In this document: piece after piece, positions 1 through 7,837 of the stretch
Layout: each line of letters starts with the position of its first letter
Position numbering within the stretch: the first letter of the stretch is position 1
Assembly: GCA_964626795.1 (NCBI GenBank)
Contig: CAZVIQ010000007.1
Span: forward strand, 1-24,688
Source: RGIG1840 sp964626795
GTDB taxonomy: Bacteria; Bacillota_I; Bacilli_A; RF39; UBA660
Length of the DNA stretch: 24,688 nt
Direction of reading: 5' to 3'
The notes under the pieces: generated by a model
Told to the model about the DNA's origin: nothing
What the model saw: the letters and a program-made list of their open reading frames with translations, nothing else
The model's database searches: none
Position numbers and translations under genes: made by a program

Positions 1-40
1 TTTTATCAAAAAGCTAGTTTTAAAGTTCATACAAAGTTAA

Positions 41-65
41 CGAAACGAAACGAAACGAAACGAAA
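41..65. repeat. (CGAAA)5 pentanucleotide tandem repeat
   Basis: Five perfect head-to-tail copies of CGAAA occupy 41-65. They end 4 bp before the TTGACA -35 box at 70-75 of the promoter for the large CotH-type surface protein. Pentanucleotide tracts are prone to slipped-strand copy-number change. This one is where an UP element or activator would act, so copy number could tune the promoter. That role is inference; only the repeat and its position are seen. Confidence 0.95.
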
Positions 66-69
66 AATA

Positions 70-98
70 TTGACAAAAAAACAGTTATATGCTTAAAT
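70..98 (+). promoter_or_regulatory. Sigma-A type promoter for the CotH-type gene
   Basis: A perfect -35 TTGACA (70-75) is followed by a 17-nt spacer and -10 TTAAAT (93-98), preceded by TGC at 90-92 (extended -10). A second perfect TATAAT lies at 105-110 and could be an alternative -10. A start site near 105 gives a leader of about 45 nt. The leader carries an AGAGG Shine-Dalgarno at 134-138. Confidence 0.75.
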
Positions 99-149
99 AC
101 ATTATATAATAGATAGGATATATATCTTATGATAGAGGTTAGTGTAATT

Positions 150-3100
150 ATGGTGATAATGAGAAAAAAATTGTATAGTCTAGTAATATTACTAATAATT
201 AGTATTTCTGTGTTTATGGCACTTAATGTAATAAATACATATGCAACACCAACTACTGAAGATTTACCAAAAGTTTATTTTACAGGAGATGTTTTAACAT
301 TAACTGATAAAACACAAAGTAAAGAAGTAACTATGAATTATGTTGATGGTGATGATTCTTTTTCAAGCAATGTTAAAATCAAATTACAAGGAACATCAAG
401 TTTAGCATATGATAAAAAGAACTTTACTATTACATTGTATGATTCTGCTTTTGATAAAAAGAATAAAGTTGATGTTGGAATGGGTTGGGGTAGTCAAAGT
501 AAATATTGCTTGAAGGCTAATTGGATTGATAGTACTCAAGGTAGAAATGTTGTTTCGGCTAGATTAGCAGCTCAAATGCAAAAAAAGTATGATTTATTTG
601 ATAGCGCACCAAATAATGGTTTAGTCGATGGTTATCCAGTTGAAATATATATTAATGATCAATATCATGGATTATATACATGGAATATTCCTAAAGATGG
701 ATGGATGTTCAACATGGATTCTAAAAATGATAATCATATTATTATGGGTGCAGAAAATACATATACCAATACATCAACAACATTTGAAAAATTAGCACCA
801 GTAGTTGATGGTGAAGATTGGTCGATTGAAGCTGGACCAAATTCAACTGATGAAGAAATAGCGGTAGCTTTTGCCAAATTAAATAGAGTTATTGCTTTTA
901 TTAAAGATAGTACTGATGCTGAATTTTCTAATAAACAAACTTTTGGACAATATTTAAATTTAGATGCAACCTTAAATTATTTTATATTTATGGATTTGTC
1001 AAATGCCGTGGATAATGCTAATAAAAACATGTTATTAGCTACATATGATGGTCAAGTATGGTATCCATCTTTATATGATTTGGATTCTACATGGGGATTA
1101 TATTTTAATGGAGAAGGGACATATAATATAAATAATAATTGTCCACAAAATTATGGTGGAAGTACTAGTTTATTATGGCTTAGATTATTAGAATTATATC
1201 CTAAGGAAATTAAAGATAGATATAATGAACTTCGTCAAAATGTTTTATCGTATGAAAATATTAAAGCTGAATTTGAGAAGTTTAATAATAGTATTCCAAC
1301 AGCGGCTTTCGAAAGGGAACATGCAAAATGGACTAGTATTCCTAGTTTAAGTTATGGTATAGATCAAATAAAAAATCATGCTAAATTGCGTGGTAATTAT
1401 GTTGATTCGCAAATGATTCAATTATATTTAGAAAACAAAGTATATACTGATCCATCTGTTTTATATAATTTGGAAGGCACCTATTATGGTGATGATTATA
1501 AATTTTTAGGTACAAATATTAATTTATATGATAATTTAGATTCAAAATCTTATACTATTGTAGCAAGATATGATAAATCAGGTAGTGCGAATAAAACTGT
1601 TTTTGGACAACTTAATGGAGCTACTTTAGGTGTAGATAATAATAAAATAATTGGTATTAGAATTCATAATAATGGGGCTGATGATGGTACATGGTATGCT
1701 TTAAAACATGGTAATGATGATTATGAAGCAATATATAATAGCAGTAATTATCCGGTTGTTGTTATAACGAAAGATACAAATGGTAATTATAGTTTTTATC
1801 CAGGTGCTTATCCTACAGATACTGGTTCAATGCGAACAGCAAATAATAAATTAATTAATAGAAGTATTACAACTAATTTAGTATTAGGTGCTTCATATTA
1901 TAATGCTGACTGGGCAGAAAATAATCTTGTAGTGGAAGATTATTATAAGGGTAATATTTATAATTTTACGGTTTATAATAAAGTATTAACTGATGAAGAA
2001 ATAATAGAAAAAATTAATTATTTAAATGGTTTATCTTCGCCGGTAATTGAACTTCAAATGTCCGGTACACCAATAAACCAATATGAAGCAACAACCAGTT
2101 TTAACAAAACAGGTTTAACTTTTACTGCTAAAAGAAAAGATGATACAACAATAAATGTTACTGATAGTGTTTCAATATCTCCAAGTGTATTAACTCCAGA
2201 AACTAAGTATGTTACTTTATCATATAGTGAAGTTGACAATGGTAATGTTAGTTTAAATATTCCAATTGAAGTTTCTAAAAAAGGAGTTACAATATCTGGA
2301 CTTATATATGAAGATAAAGTTTATGATAAAAATCCAATAGAACCAGCAGGAATATTAGAATATGATACACCAAGTGTTCCTAGAAGCGATATTTTAGTGT
2401 TATATGAGGGATTAAATGGTACAGAGTATTCTTCAACAAGTGCTCCTTCTAATGTAGGTAATTATAAAGTTACATATTACATAACAGAAGATAATGATAC
2501 ATATACAGGTTCTCGTTCATATACATTTAATATAACTAAAGCAAAGCCTTCATATACAGTTCCTACTAATTTAAAAGGTGTAATAGGTGATAATTTATCA
2601 TCAGTAAAATTACCTACAGGATTTACATGGAAAACCGATGTTAAAATAGATAAGGCTGGTAATGTTACATATAAAGCTACATATACACCAATCGATGTTA
2701 ATAATTATAATGTCATTAGTGATATAGATGTAAAAATAGATGTATTAAATAAATATTCTCTAAATACTTCTGTCAAAGGCAATTTAGGTGGGTCTATTTC
2801 TAATGATGTAACAGTTATAGAAGGAAATACTGCTACAATTAAATTTACACCATATAAGGGCTATAAAGTTGGAAATATTATATATGGTGATGAAGATGTA
2901 ACTTCATTGTTATCAAATAATTCAATTGCGATTAAGAATGTTAAAAAAAGCGGAAAAATAGAAGTTACTTATATCTTAGAAACTAGGTGCCTAATTAATA
3001 TTGTTAAAAGTGATGGTGTTGAAGTAGAAGTAAAAGAAGGTTTAGAAATAGTAAAAGGTAGTAATGTAACTATTAAATTAACTGTTAAAAAAGGTTATAA

Positions 3101-3623
3101 TTTAAATAATTTTACAATTAATGGTCTAGAATTAATTAAAGATATTATTAATAATGAATATGTATATAGAAATGTTACGGATAATCTTAATGTTAAAATA
3201 GATGCTACTAAAATAACGTATAAATATTTAAGTGGTGATAATCAATCATTTGATTCAAATAAAGATACTAATTTAACATTTAAAATAGATAAAGAATTAG
3301 AGTATTTTGATGAACTTTATCTTGATGATACATTAGTAAACAAAGATAACTATGATCTAGAAAGTGGAAGTACAATTATTATTCTTAAAGAAAATTATAT
3401 TAAAACATTATCAGCGGGTAATCATCATTTGAAGGCTATTTTTAAAGATGGTGGAGAAGCAGTTACAGAGTTTTCTTTAATTAATGCTATAGATGTATTA
3501 AATAATGATGTATCCGATAACAATATTTTAAAATATATTATTATTGGAATAGTTACACTAAGCATAATTATTGTAGGCACTATATTTGTAAAAAAGAATA
3601 ATGGTAAAAAGGCTAATAATTAG
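150..3623 (+). CDS. Large CotH-family surface protein with LamG-like, Ig-like and X2-like modules and C-terminal membrane anchor
   Basis: A 1,157-residue exported protein. The start at 150 is chosen because AGAGG at 134-138 sits at usable distance; the upstream ATG at 129 lies before that site. Residues about 4-32 are a signal peptide. A CotH domain (about 50-425) is recognised from the D-x-x-x-x-x-D-N-x-x-K-N stretch at 282-293 and Y-D-L-D-x-x-W-G at 309-316, the kinase-like metal/catalytic motifs. A concanavalin-like (LamG) region follows (about 435-620), then Ig-like and MBG-like beta modules. An X2-type Ig module lies at about 1020-1110, then a TM helix (about 1124-1146) with a lysine-rich tail. 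There is no LPxTG. CotH proteins are atypical protein kinases first known from Bacillus spore coats. Here the architecture suggests a cell-surface protein; its substrate is unknown. Codon use leans to TTA and GGT, unlike the CTT/GGA-rich genes downstream. Confidence 0.85.
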   Translation: MVIMRKKLYSLVILLIISISVFMALNVINTYATPTTEDLPKVYFTGDVLTLTDKTQSKEVTMNYVDGDDSFSSNVKIKLQGTSSLAYDKKNFTITLYDSAFDKKNKVDVGMGWGSQSKYCLKANWIDSTQGRNVVSARLAAQMQKKYDLFDSAPNNGLVDGYPVEIYINDQYHGLYTWNIPKDGWMFNMDSKNDNHIIMGAENTYTNTSTTFEKLAPVVDGEDWSIEAGPNSTDEEIAVAFAKLNRVIAFIKDSTDAEFSNKQTFGQYLNLDATLNYFIFMDLSNAVDNANKNMLLATYDGQVWYPSLYDLDSTWGLYFNGEGTYNINNNCPQNYGGSTSLLWLRLLELYPKEIKDRYNELRQNVLSYENIKAEFEKFNNSIPTAAFEREHAKWTSIPSLSYGIDQIKNHAKLRGNYVDSQMIQLYLENKVYTDPSVLYNLEGTYYGDDYKFLGTNINLYDNLDSKSYTIVARYDKSGSANKTVFGQLNGATLGVDNNKIIGIRIHNNGADDGTWYALKHGNDDYEAIYNSSNYPVVVITKDTNGNYSFYPGAYPTDTGSMRTANNKLINRSITTNLVLGASYYNADWAENNLVVEDYYKGNIYNFTVYNKVLTDEEIIEKINYLNGLSSPVIELQMSGTPINQYEATTSFNKTGLTFTAKRKDDTTINVTDSVSISPSVLTPETKYVTLSYSEVDNGNVSLNIPIEVSKKGVTISGLIYEDKVYDKNPIEPAGILEYDTPSVPRSDILVLYEGLNGTEYSSTSAPSNVGNYKVTYYITEDNDTYTGSRSYTFNITKAKPSYTVPTNLKGVIGDNLSSVKLPTGFTWKTDVKIDKAGNVTYKATYTPIDVNNYNVISDIDVKIDVLNKYSLNTSVKGNLGGSISNDVTVIEGNTATIKFTPYKGYKVGNIIYGDEDVTSLLSNNSIAIKNVKKSGKIEVTYILETRCLINIVKSDGVEVEVKEGLEIVKGSNVTIKLTVKKGYNLNNFTINGLELIKDIINNEYVYRNVTDNLNVKIDATKITYKYLSGDNQSFDSNKDTNLTFKIDKELEYFDELYLDDTLVNKDNYDLESGSTIIILKENYIKTLSAGNHHLKAIFKDGGEAVTEFSLINAIDVLNNDVSDNNILKYIIIGIVTLSIIIVGTIFVKKNNGKKANN

Positions 3624-3630
3624 TCTTTTT
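3606..3630 (+). terminator. Intrinsic terminator overlapping the stop codon of the CotH-type gene
   Basis: An 11-bp stem (3606-3616 with 3620-3630, one G-U pair) with a TAA loop ends in a run of five T. The TAG stop (3621-3623) lies inside the right arm, so the last codons of the gene form the left arm. Confidence 0.8.
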
Positions 3631-3640
3631 TAATATATTA

Positions 3641-3785
3641 ATACTATCAATTTGGGTTAAATCAGATAATAATTTAATTACTAATGCTAGTGGTATGGGT
3701 GGAAGTAGTGTGACTTGAAACTGATGAAGAACTCCGTTATTTATATTTTGAAGTTATTTTAACAGAGTTTATCTCCTTTCCTTAA
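3641..3785 (+). pseudogene. Probable gene remnant with one frameshift
   Basis: The frame from 3641 reads YYQFGLKSDNN... to ...GMGGSSVT and then hits TGA at 3716. Removing one T near 3715 joins it to a second frame reading ETDEELRYLYFEV..., which runs to a TAA at 3783-3785. The joined peptide of about 47 residues looks protein-like, but I do not recognise the family and there is no start or ribosome site. An imperfect inverted repeat (3730-3739 with 3760-3769, one mismatch) lies within it. Chance open frame in AT-rich spacer is the alternative. Confidence 0.3.
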
Positions 3786-3817
3786 AATATTTTACACTAT
3801 TTGTTTCTCTTTTTATT

Positions 3818-3826
3818 TGATAAAAT
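3818..3826 (+). promoter_or_regulatory. Extended -10 promoter of the ruvA operon
   Basis: TGATAAAAT is an extended -10 (TGN-TAAAAT) 40 bp before the ruvA start. No good -35 is seen at 16-18 nt, as is usual when the TGN element compensates. Confidence 0.5.
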
Positions 3827-3866
3827 TATATAAAAATTATATAATGAATTTAAAGATGGTGAAGTT

Positions 3867-4418
3867 ATGATAGATTATTTAAAAGGTGTTATAAAAGTTA
3901 TTAATTCTAACAGCGTTGTAATTGAAGTTAATGGAGTGGGATATAAAGTATTTACTCCTAATCCTTATGTGTTTCATGAAAATGACGAGGAAACTATTTT
4001 TGTATATAATCATATAAGAGAGGATGAATATTCCTTATATGGTTTTAAGTATGACGAGGAAAGAAGTCTTTTTCTAAGACTTTTAAATGTAAAGGGGCTT
4101 GGTCCTAAAATTGCGCTTCCAATCCTTGCAACTGGTTCTGTAAATGGAATAATAGACGCAATAGATAGAGAAAACATTCTTTATCTTACAAAATTTCCAA
4201 AGATAGGAGATAAACTTGCAAGACAGATAATACTTGATTTAAAAGGTAAACTTATTTCTAATAAAACTGAGACTAAAAATTTCAATGAAGAACTTACACT
4301 TGTTCTTGAAAGCCTAGGTTATAAAAAAGATGAAATAAAAAGAGTTACTCCAAGCATCTCTACAGATTTGCCAATCGAATCACAGGTTAAAGAAGCTTTA
4401 AAGCAATTATTAAAATAA
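3867..4418 (+). CDS. ruvA: Holliday junction branch migration protein RuvA
   Basis: RuvA binds the four-way Holliday junction and loads RuvB rings for branch migration in homologous recombination. The 183 residues match the family: an N-terminal OB-fold starting MIDYLKGVI with V-x-G-V-G-Y-K at about 23-29, then helix-hairpin-helix segments (VKGLGPKIAL near 74-83 and FPKIGDKLARQIILDLKGK near 110-130). A short C-terminal domain III, which contacts RuvB, follows. It is slightly shorter than the ~200 aa of Bacillus RuvA. The start is supported by GGTGA 4 nt upstream. It is the first gene of an operon with the laccase-domain gene 8 nt on and ruvB beyond that, which fixes the identity. Confidence 0.96.
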   Translation: MIDYLKGVIKVINSNSVVIEVNGVGYKVFTPNPYVFHENDEETIFVYNHIREDEYSLYGFKYDEERSLFLRLLNVKGLGPKIALPILATGSVNGIIDAIDRENILYLTKFPKIGDKLARQIILDLKGKLISNKTETKNFNEELTLVLESLGYKKDEIKRVTPSISTDLPIESQVKEALKQLLK

Positions 4419-4426
4419 GGAGCAAA

Positions 4427-5170
4427 ATGATCACTAACATTAACCGATATGGAAAAAATGATTATTTACAATTTAATAAATTAAATGAATTTAAAAATAT
4501 AGTTCATGGTTTTACTGCAAATAAAAATACTGAGGTACACACCTATGAGGAGGTTTGTAAAGATTTATCCTTAACAGAAAAGAATATAACTTTCAGTGAA
4601 AAACAGATTCATTCTAATCTTGTTGAAATTATCTATGATGATTATAATGTGACTGAAGTAGACGGACTAATTACAAATAAAGTTAATGTTCCATTATTTA
4701 TAAGAACTGCTGACTGTATATCTATTATTTTATATGATCCAGTTAAAAAAGTTATAGGAAATATTCACTCAGGATGGAAAGGAACAATAAGTAGAATAAG
4801 TGAAGAAGCTATAAGTATATTTAAAAAAGAATTTAGTTCAAATGAGAAAGATATTTTAGCTTTTATATTTCCTGCGATAGGAAAATGTCATTTTGAAGTT
4901 GAAGAAGATGTTAAAATGCTTTTTGTTAACGAATTTAAAGAATTTGATATAAACAATTATATTAAAGATGATGGAATTAGAGATGGTAGAGAAAAGTTTC
5001 TAATAGATTTATATGGTATAGTTAAAAAAAATCTAATAGATTTATCTTTAAAAGAGGAAAATATTTATATTACGGATTACTGTACTGTTTGCAGCAACGA
5101 TAGATTTTATTCACACAGAACAAAAGAAAAGGGAAGAAATCTCACAGTAGTGGAAATGAAAGGAGAATAG
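4427..5170 (+). CDS. pgeF: Laccase-domain protein PgeF/YfiH/YlmD family
   Basis: This 247-aa protein belongs to the YfiH/YlmD (multicopper polyphenol oxidase/laccase, PF02578) family. The invariant metal-site residues are present: H62 in QIHS, C97 in TADC and H114 in HSGWKGT, corresponding to H71/C107/H124 of E. coli YfiH. The C-terminal CSNDRFYSHR motif is also conserved. Members have been shown to act as purine nucleoside-cleaving enzymes. In E. coli the protein (PgeF) prevents misincorporation of L-Ser into peptidoglycan. Which role applies here cannot be told from sequence. AAGGAG precedes the ATG. It lies between ruvA and ruvB, and its TAG stop directly abuts the ruvB ATG. In Bacillus the orthologue is elsewhere, next to cell-division genes. 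Confidence 0.93.
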   Translation: MITNINRYGKNDYLQFNKLNEFKNIVHGFTANKNTEVHTYEEVCKDLSLTEKNITFSEKQIHSNLVEIIYDDYNVTEVDGLITNKVNVPLFIRTADCISIILYDPVKKVIGNIHSGWKGTISRISEEAISIFKKEFSSNEKDILAFIFPAIGKCHFEVEEDVKMLFVNEFKEFDINNYIKDDGIRDGREKFLIDLYGIVKKNLIDLSLKEENIYITDYCTVCSNDRFYSHRTKEKGRNLTVVEMKGE

Positions 5171-6181
5171 ATGAGAAACGATATTTTAAATAATGAAGAA
5201 ATAGTAACTGATTCATATGAAAAAACAATAAGACCTAATATTCTTGATGAATATATTGGACAAAAGGAAGTTAAAGAGAATTTAAGAGTTTTTATAAAAG
5301 CTGCACTTTTAAGAGAAACCTCACTTGATCATGTACTTTTATATGGACCTCCTGGACTTGGAAAGACTACACTCGCTTATATTATTGCAAATGAACTTGG
5401 AAGTAATATTAAAACTGCAAGTGGACCTGCAATAGAAAAAAGTGGTGATTTAGCAGCTATCCTTTCAACACTTGAACCTTATGATGTTTTATTTATAGAT
5501 GAAATTCATAGAATTCCTAAATTTATTGAGGAAATACTTTATAGTGCAATGGAAGATTTTAAACTGGATATAATTATAGGTTCTGAAGGGCAGTCAAGAA
5601 GTATTAAGATTGATCTTCCTCCATTTACCTTAGTAGGGGCAACAACTAGAGCCGGAGATCTTACATCACCACTTAGAGATAGATTTGGAATAGTTTCTAA
5701 ATTAAATTTTTATACTCATGAAGAACTTGCTGAAATAGTTAAGAGAACGAGTAGAGTACTTAATTTTGAAATTGATGAAAATTCTGCAATGGAAATTGCT
5801 AAAAGAAGTAGAAAGACTCCTAGAATTGCAAACAGACTTTTAAAAAGAGTATCAGATTTTGCACTGGTTGAAGGAGAAGGTAAGATAGATATAGCAATTA
5901 CCTATAATGCACTTGACAGACTTAAAGTAGATAAAAGTGGACTTGATCAGGTTGATATAGAATATTTAAAAAGTATAATTACAAAATTTAATGGAGGACC
6001 TGTAGGAGTGGAAAGCATAGCAGCTTCAATTGGAGAAGAAATGACAACAATAGAAGATGTAATTGAACCTTTTTTACTGCAGGAAGGATATATTAAGAGA
6101 ACTAATCGTGGCAGAGTAGTTACAGAAAAGACATATGAGTATTTAAAAACAAACGATTTAAATAATATTTTTAGCGATTAA
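5171..6181 (+). CDS. ruvB: Holliday junction branch migration ATPase RuvB
   Basis: RuvB is the hexameric AAA+ motor that pulls DNA through the RuvA-bound junction. The 336 residues are full length. Walker A GPPGLGKTT is at 59-67, Walker B with FIDEIHR at about 108-114 (D110, E111), sensor-1 GATTRAG follows, and the arginine-finger region SPLRDRFG is present. The RuvB small domain and a winged-helix C-terminus (GGPVGVESIAASIGEE, then TNRGRVVT) complete it. The ATG immediately follows the pgeF stop, and AGGAG ending 6 nt before it is the ribosome site, so the genes are translationally linked. No RuvC resolvase is in the window. Firmicutes normally use RecU instead. No clear terminator follows; a new promoter starts within 30 bp. 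Confidence 0.98.
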   Translation: MRNDILNNEEIVTDSYEKTIRPNILDEYIGQKEVKENLRVFIKAALLRETSLDHVLLYGPPGLGKTTLAYIIANELGSNIKTASGPAIEKSGDLAAILSTLEPYDVLFIDEIHRIPKFIEEILYSAMEDFKLDIIIGSEGQSRSIKIDLPPFTLVGATTRAGDLTSPLRDRFGIVSKLNFYTHEELAEIVKRTSRVLNFEIDENSAMEIAKRSRKTPRIANRLLKRVSDFALVEGEGKIDIAITYNALDRLKVDKSGLDQVDIEYLKSIITKFNGGPVGVESIAASIGEEMTTIEDVIEPFLLQEGYIKRTNRGRVVTEKTYEYLKTNDLNNIFSD

Positions 6182-6185
6182 ATTC

Positions 6186-6214
6186 TTGATTAAGACATTT
6201 AATAATGATAAAAT
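6186..6214 (+). promoter_or_regulatory. Promoter for the 523-aa surface protein
   Basis: -35 TTGATT (6186-6191), a 17-nt spacer, and extended -10 TGATAAAAT (6206-6214). The leader is about 18 nt with TAGGAA before the ATG at 6239. Confidence 0.65.
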
Positions 6215-6238
6215 TGTTAAAGAATAGGAAATAATATT

Positions 6239-7810
6239 ATGGATAAAAAAGTTAAAATCCTAAATGCATATATTATAATTACAGGAATACTGTTTTTGAT
6301 TACCTTTACAGGGTTTTCACTTGGTTATATTTCTGCTCAGCAGGAAGGAAGAGGAAAGATTAATAAAGTTGTAGCCGCTAAGCTATTTATTGACTTTGAG
6401 AATGTTGAAACTATGAACTTAACTTCCGCAGAGCCACTTTATAACAATGATTATACTTTATCAAATGATTATATAGAATTCACTGTGAATGGAAGCAGAA
6501 ACTCTGTACTTGGTTGTTATAATTTACAAATAAAAGTAAATCAGATTGATAATGCTTTGAAAAACGAATATTTAAAATGGGTTTTAGTTAATCCTGAGAC
6601 TGAGGAAATTATAGAGAATGGAGACTTTTCCAACTATACTAATGAAAAAATAGATATTGTTTTATCAAAGGAACTAGTACCAGAAACTATAGATAAATAT
6701 AGGTTATATGTATATTTATACAATTCAGAATCAGCAAATCAAGTAGATATGCTTGGTAAAACTCTTCAGCTTACAATTAAGGGTTCTTCAGAAATTAAGC
6801 AATGTATTTCATTTAAAAAGAAAATTATTGCTAATAATCCTAATATTAGTGAAAGAACAGTTTTTACATCAGCTTTTACTACAAGTAATAATGGAAATAT
6901 AATATATAAAGTTAATACAAATACAGAAGAAAATAAAGATGTCTATTATTTTGCTGGTGAAGTAACTAATAACTATGTAAAATTTGGAAAGAATACTTCT
7001 GGTACGGATTTGTGGTGGAGAATAGTAAGAACAAATGAAGATGATAGTGTTAGACTTATATATGCCGGAACTACTGCAACAACTACTAACGCTTCTATAG
7101 CGAGCAGTACTTTTAATTCAACTATTAATAATCCTATGTATGTCGGTTATATGTATGGAACAACAGGAAGCTTGGAAAGTAATAGACTTAATACAAATAA
7201 TTCAACTATTAAAACATCAATAGATAGCTGGTATAATACAAATTTAAATCAAGAAACGTATAAGCATGAAGGTTTTAAATTTGATACTTTAATAAGCAAG
7301 AATGCTGTTTACTGTAATGATAGAGAAATTGGAAGTGGAACTTACGGAGAATCGTCAACATTTTATTTTGCACCTTACACAAGGCTTATAACAAATAAAA
7401 CACCACAGTACAAATGTACAAATAGTCAGGATAAATTTACTGTTAGTAATAAAACAGGTAATGCAAAACTTACTTATCCAATAGCTCTTCTTACAGCAGA
7501 TGAAGCAGTATATGCAGGGGCACTATATAATACTAATAATACAGGATATTATTTATATCAAAACAGCTCATCAGCAGAGTTTGGATGGCTAATGTCTCCT
7601 TCAAATACCAGCAGTGGAAGCTCTTTACTATTTAGAATAAGATATTCATCATACAACGGAAGAATGGATACATTAAGTGGAAGCACCAGTCTTTCTATAA
7701 GGCCTGTAATTTCAATAAAATCATGCGTTAACTGGGCTTCTGGTGTAGGAACTGCTTCAGATCCTTATATATTATCTGTAGATAGCTTATGTGCTAAAAG
7801 AGACAATTAA
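6239..7810 (+). CDS. Secreted/anchored surface protein, function unknown
   Basis: A 523-residue protein with an N-terminal hydrophobic helix (about 10-32), acting as signal or signal-anchor, ending near GYISAQQ. A beta-rich region (about 45-185) follows, and then a larger domain (about 236-520). The latter opens with YFAGEVTNNYVKFGK and WWRIVRTNEDDSVRLIYAG and closes with RPVISIKSCVNWASGVGTASDPYIL. I recall this pattern as a recurrent extracellular domain in uncultured gut Bacillota, loosely like the DUF6273 group, but cannot assign a Pfam family. Several Cys (for instance in GCYNLQ, VYCNDRE, YKCTNS, KSCVNW) could form disulfides. It has its own promoter and a terminator shared with the convergent lipoprotein gene. 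Its role (adhesion, matrix) is unknown. Confidence 0.75.
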   Translation: MDKKVKILNAYIIITGILFLITFTGFSLGYISAQQEGRGKINKVVAAKLFIDFENVETMNLTSAEPLYNNDYTLSNDYIEFTVNGSRNSVLGCYNLQIKVNQIDNALKNEYLKWVLVNPETEEIIENGDFSNYTNEKIDIVLSKELVPETIDKYRLYVYLYNSESANQVDMLGKTLQLTIKGSSEIKQCISFKKKIIANNPNISERTVFTSAFTTSNNGNIIYKVNTNTEENKDVYYFAGEVTNNYVKFGKNTSGTDLWWRIVRTNEDDSVRLIYAGTTATTTNASIASSTFNSTINNPMYVGYMYGTTGSLESNRLNTNNSTIKTSIDSWYNTNLNQETYKHEGFKFDTLISKNAVYCNDREIGSGTYGESSTFYFAPYTRLITNKTPQYKCTNSQDKFTVSNKTGNAKLTYPIALLTADEAVYAGALYNTNNTGYYLYQNSSSAEFGWLMSPSNTSSGSSLLFRIRYSSYNGRMDTLSGSTSLSIRPVISIKSCVNWASGVGTASDPYILSVDSLCAKRDN

Positions 7811-7837
7811 AAATATCTGACTAATCAGATATTTTTT
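7809..7837. terminator. Bidirectional terminator between convergent genes
   Basis: A perfect 12-bp stem (7809-7820 with 7825-7836) with a CTAA loop, flanked by A and T runs on both sides. It overlaps the TAA stop of the 523-aa gene and abuts the end of the minus-strand lipoprotein gene. Confidence 0.85.

Noticed and set aside
41..65. CGAAA repeats as a CRISPR or iteron origin
   Set aside because: A 5-bp direct repeat with no spacers, no cas or replication gene nearby, and a clear promoter immediately after it.
2054..2239. Minus-strand open frame inside the CotH gene
   Set aside because: Shadow of a well-supported gene; no ribosome site and no recognisable product.
3716..3820. Recoding of TGA as Trp (code 4), which would extend the reading frame after 3716
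   Set aside because: TGG is used for Trp throughout, the pseudopilin gene ends naturally on TGA at 20725, and the recoded peptide is not protein-like.
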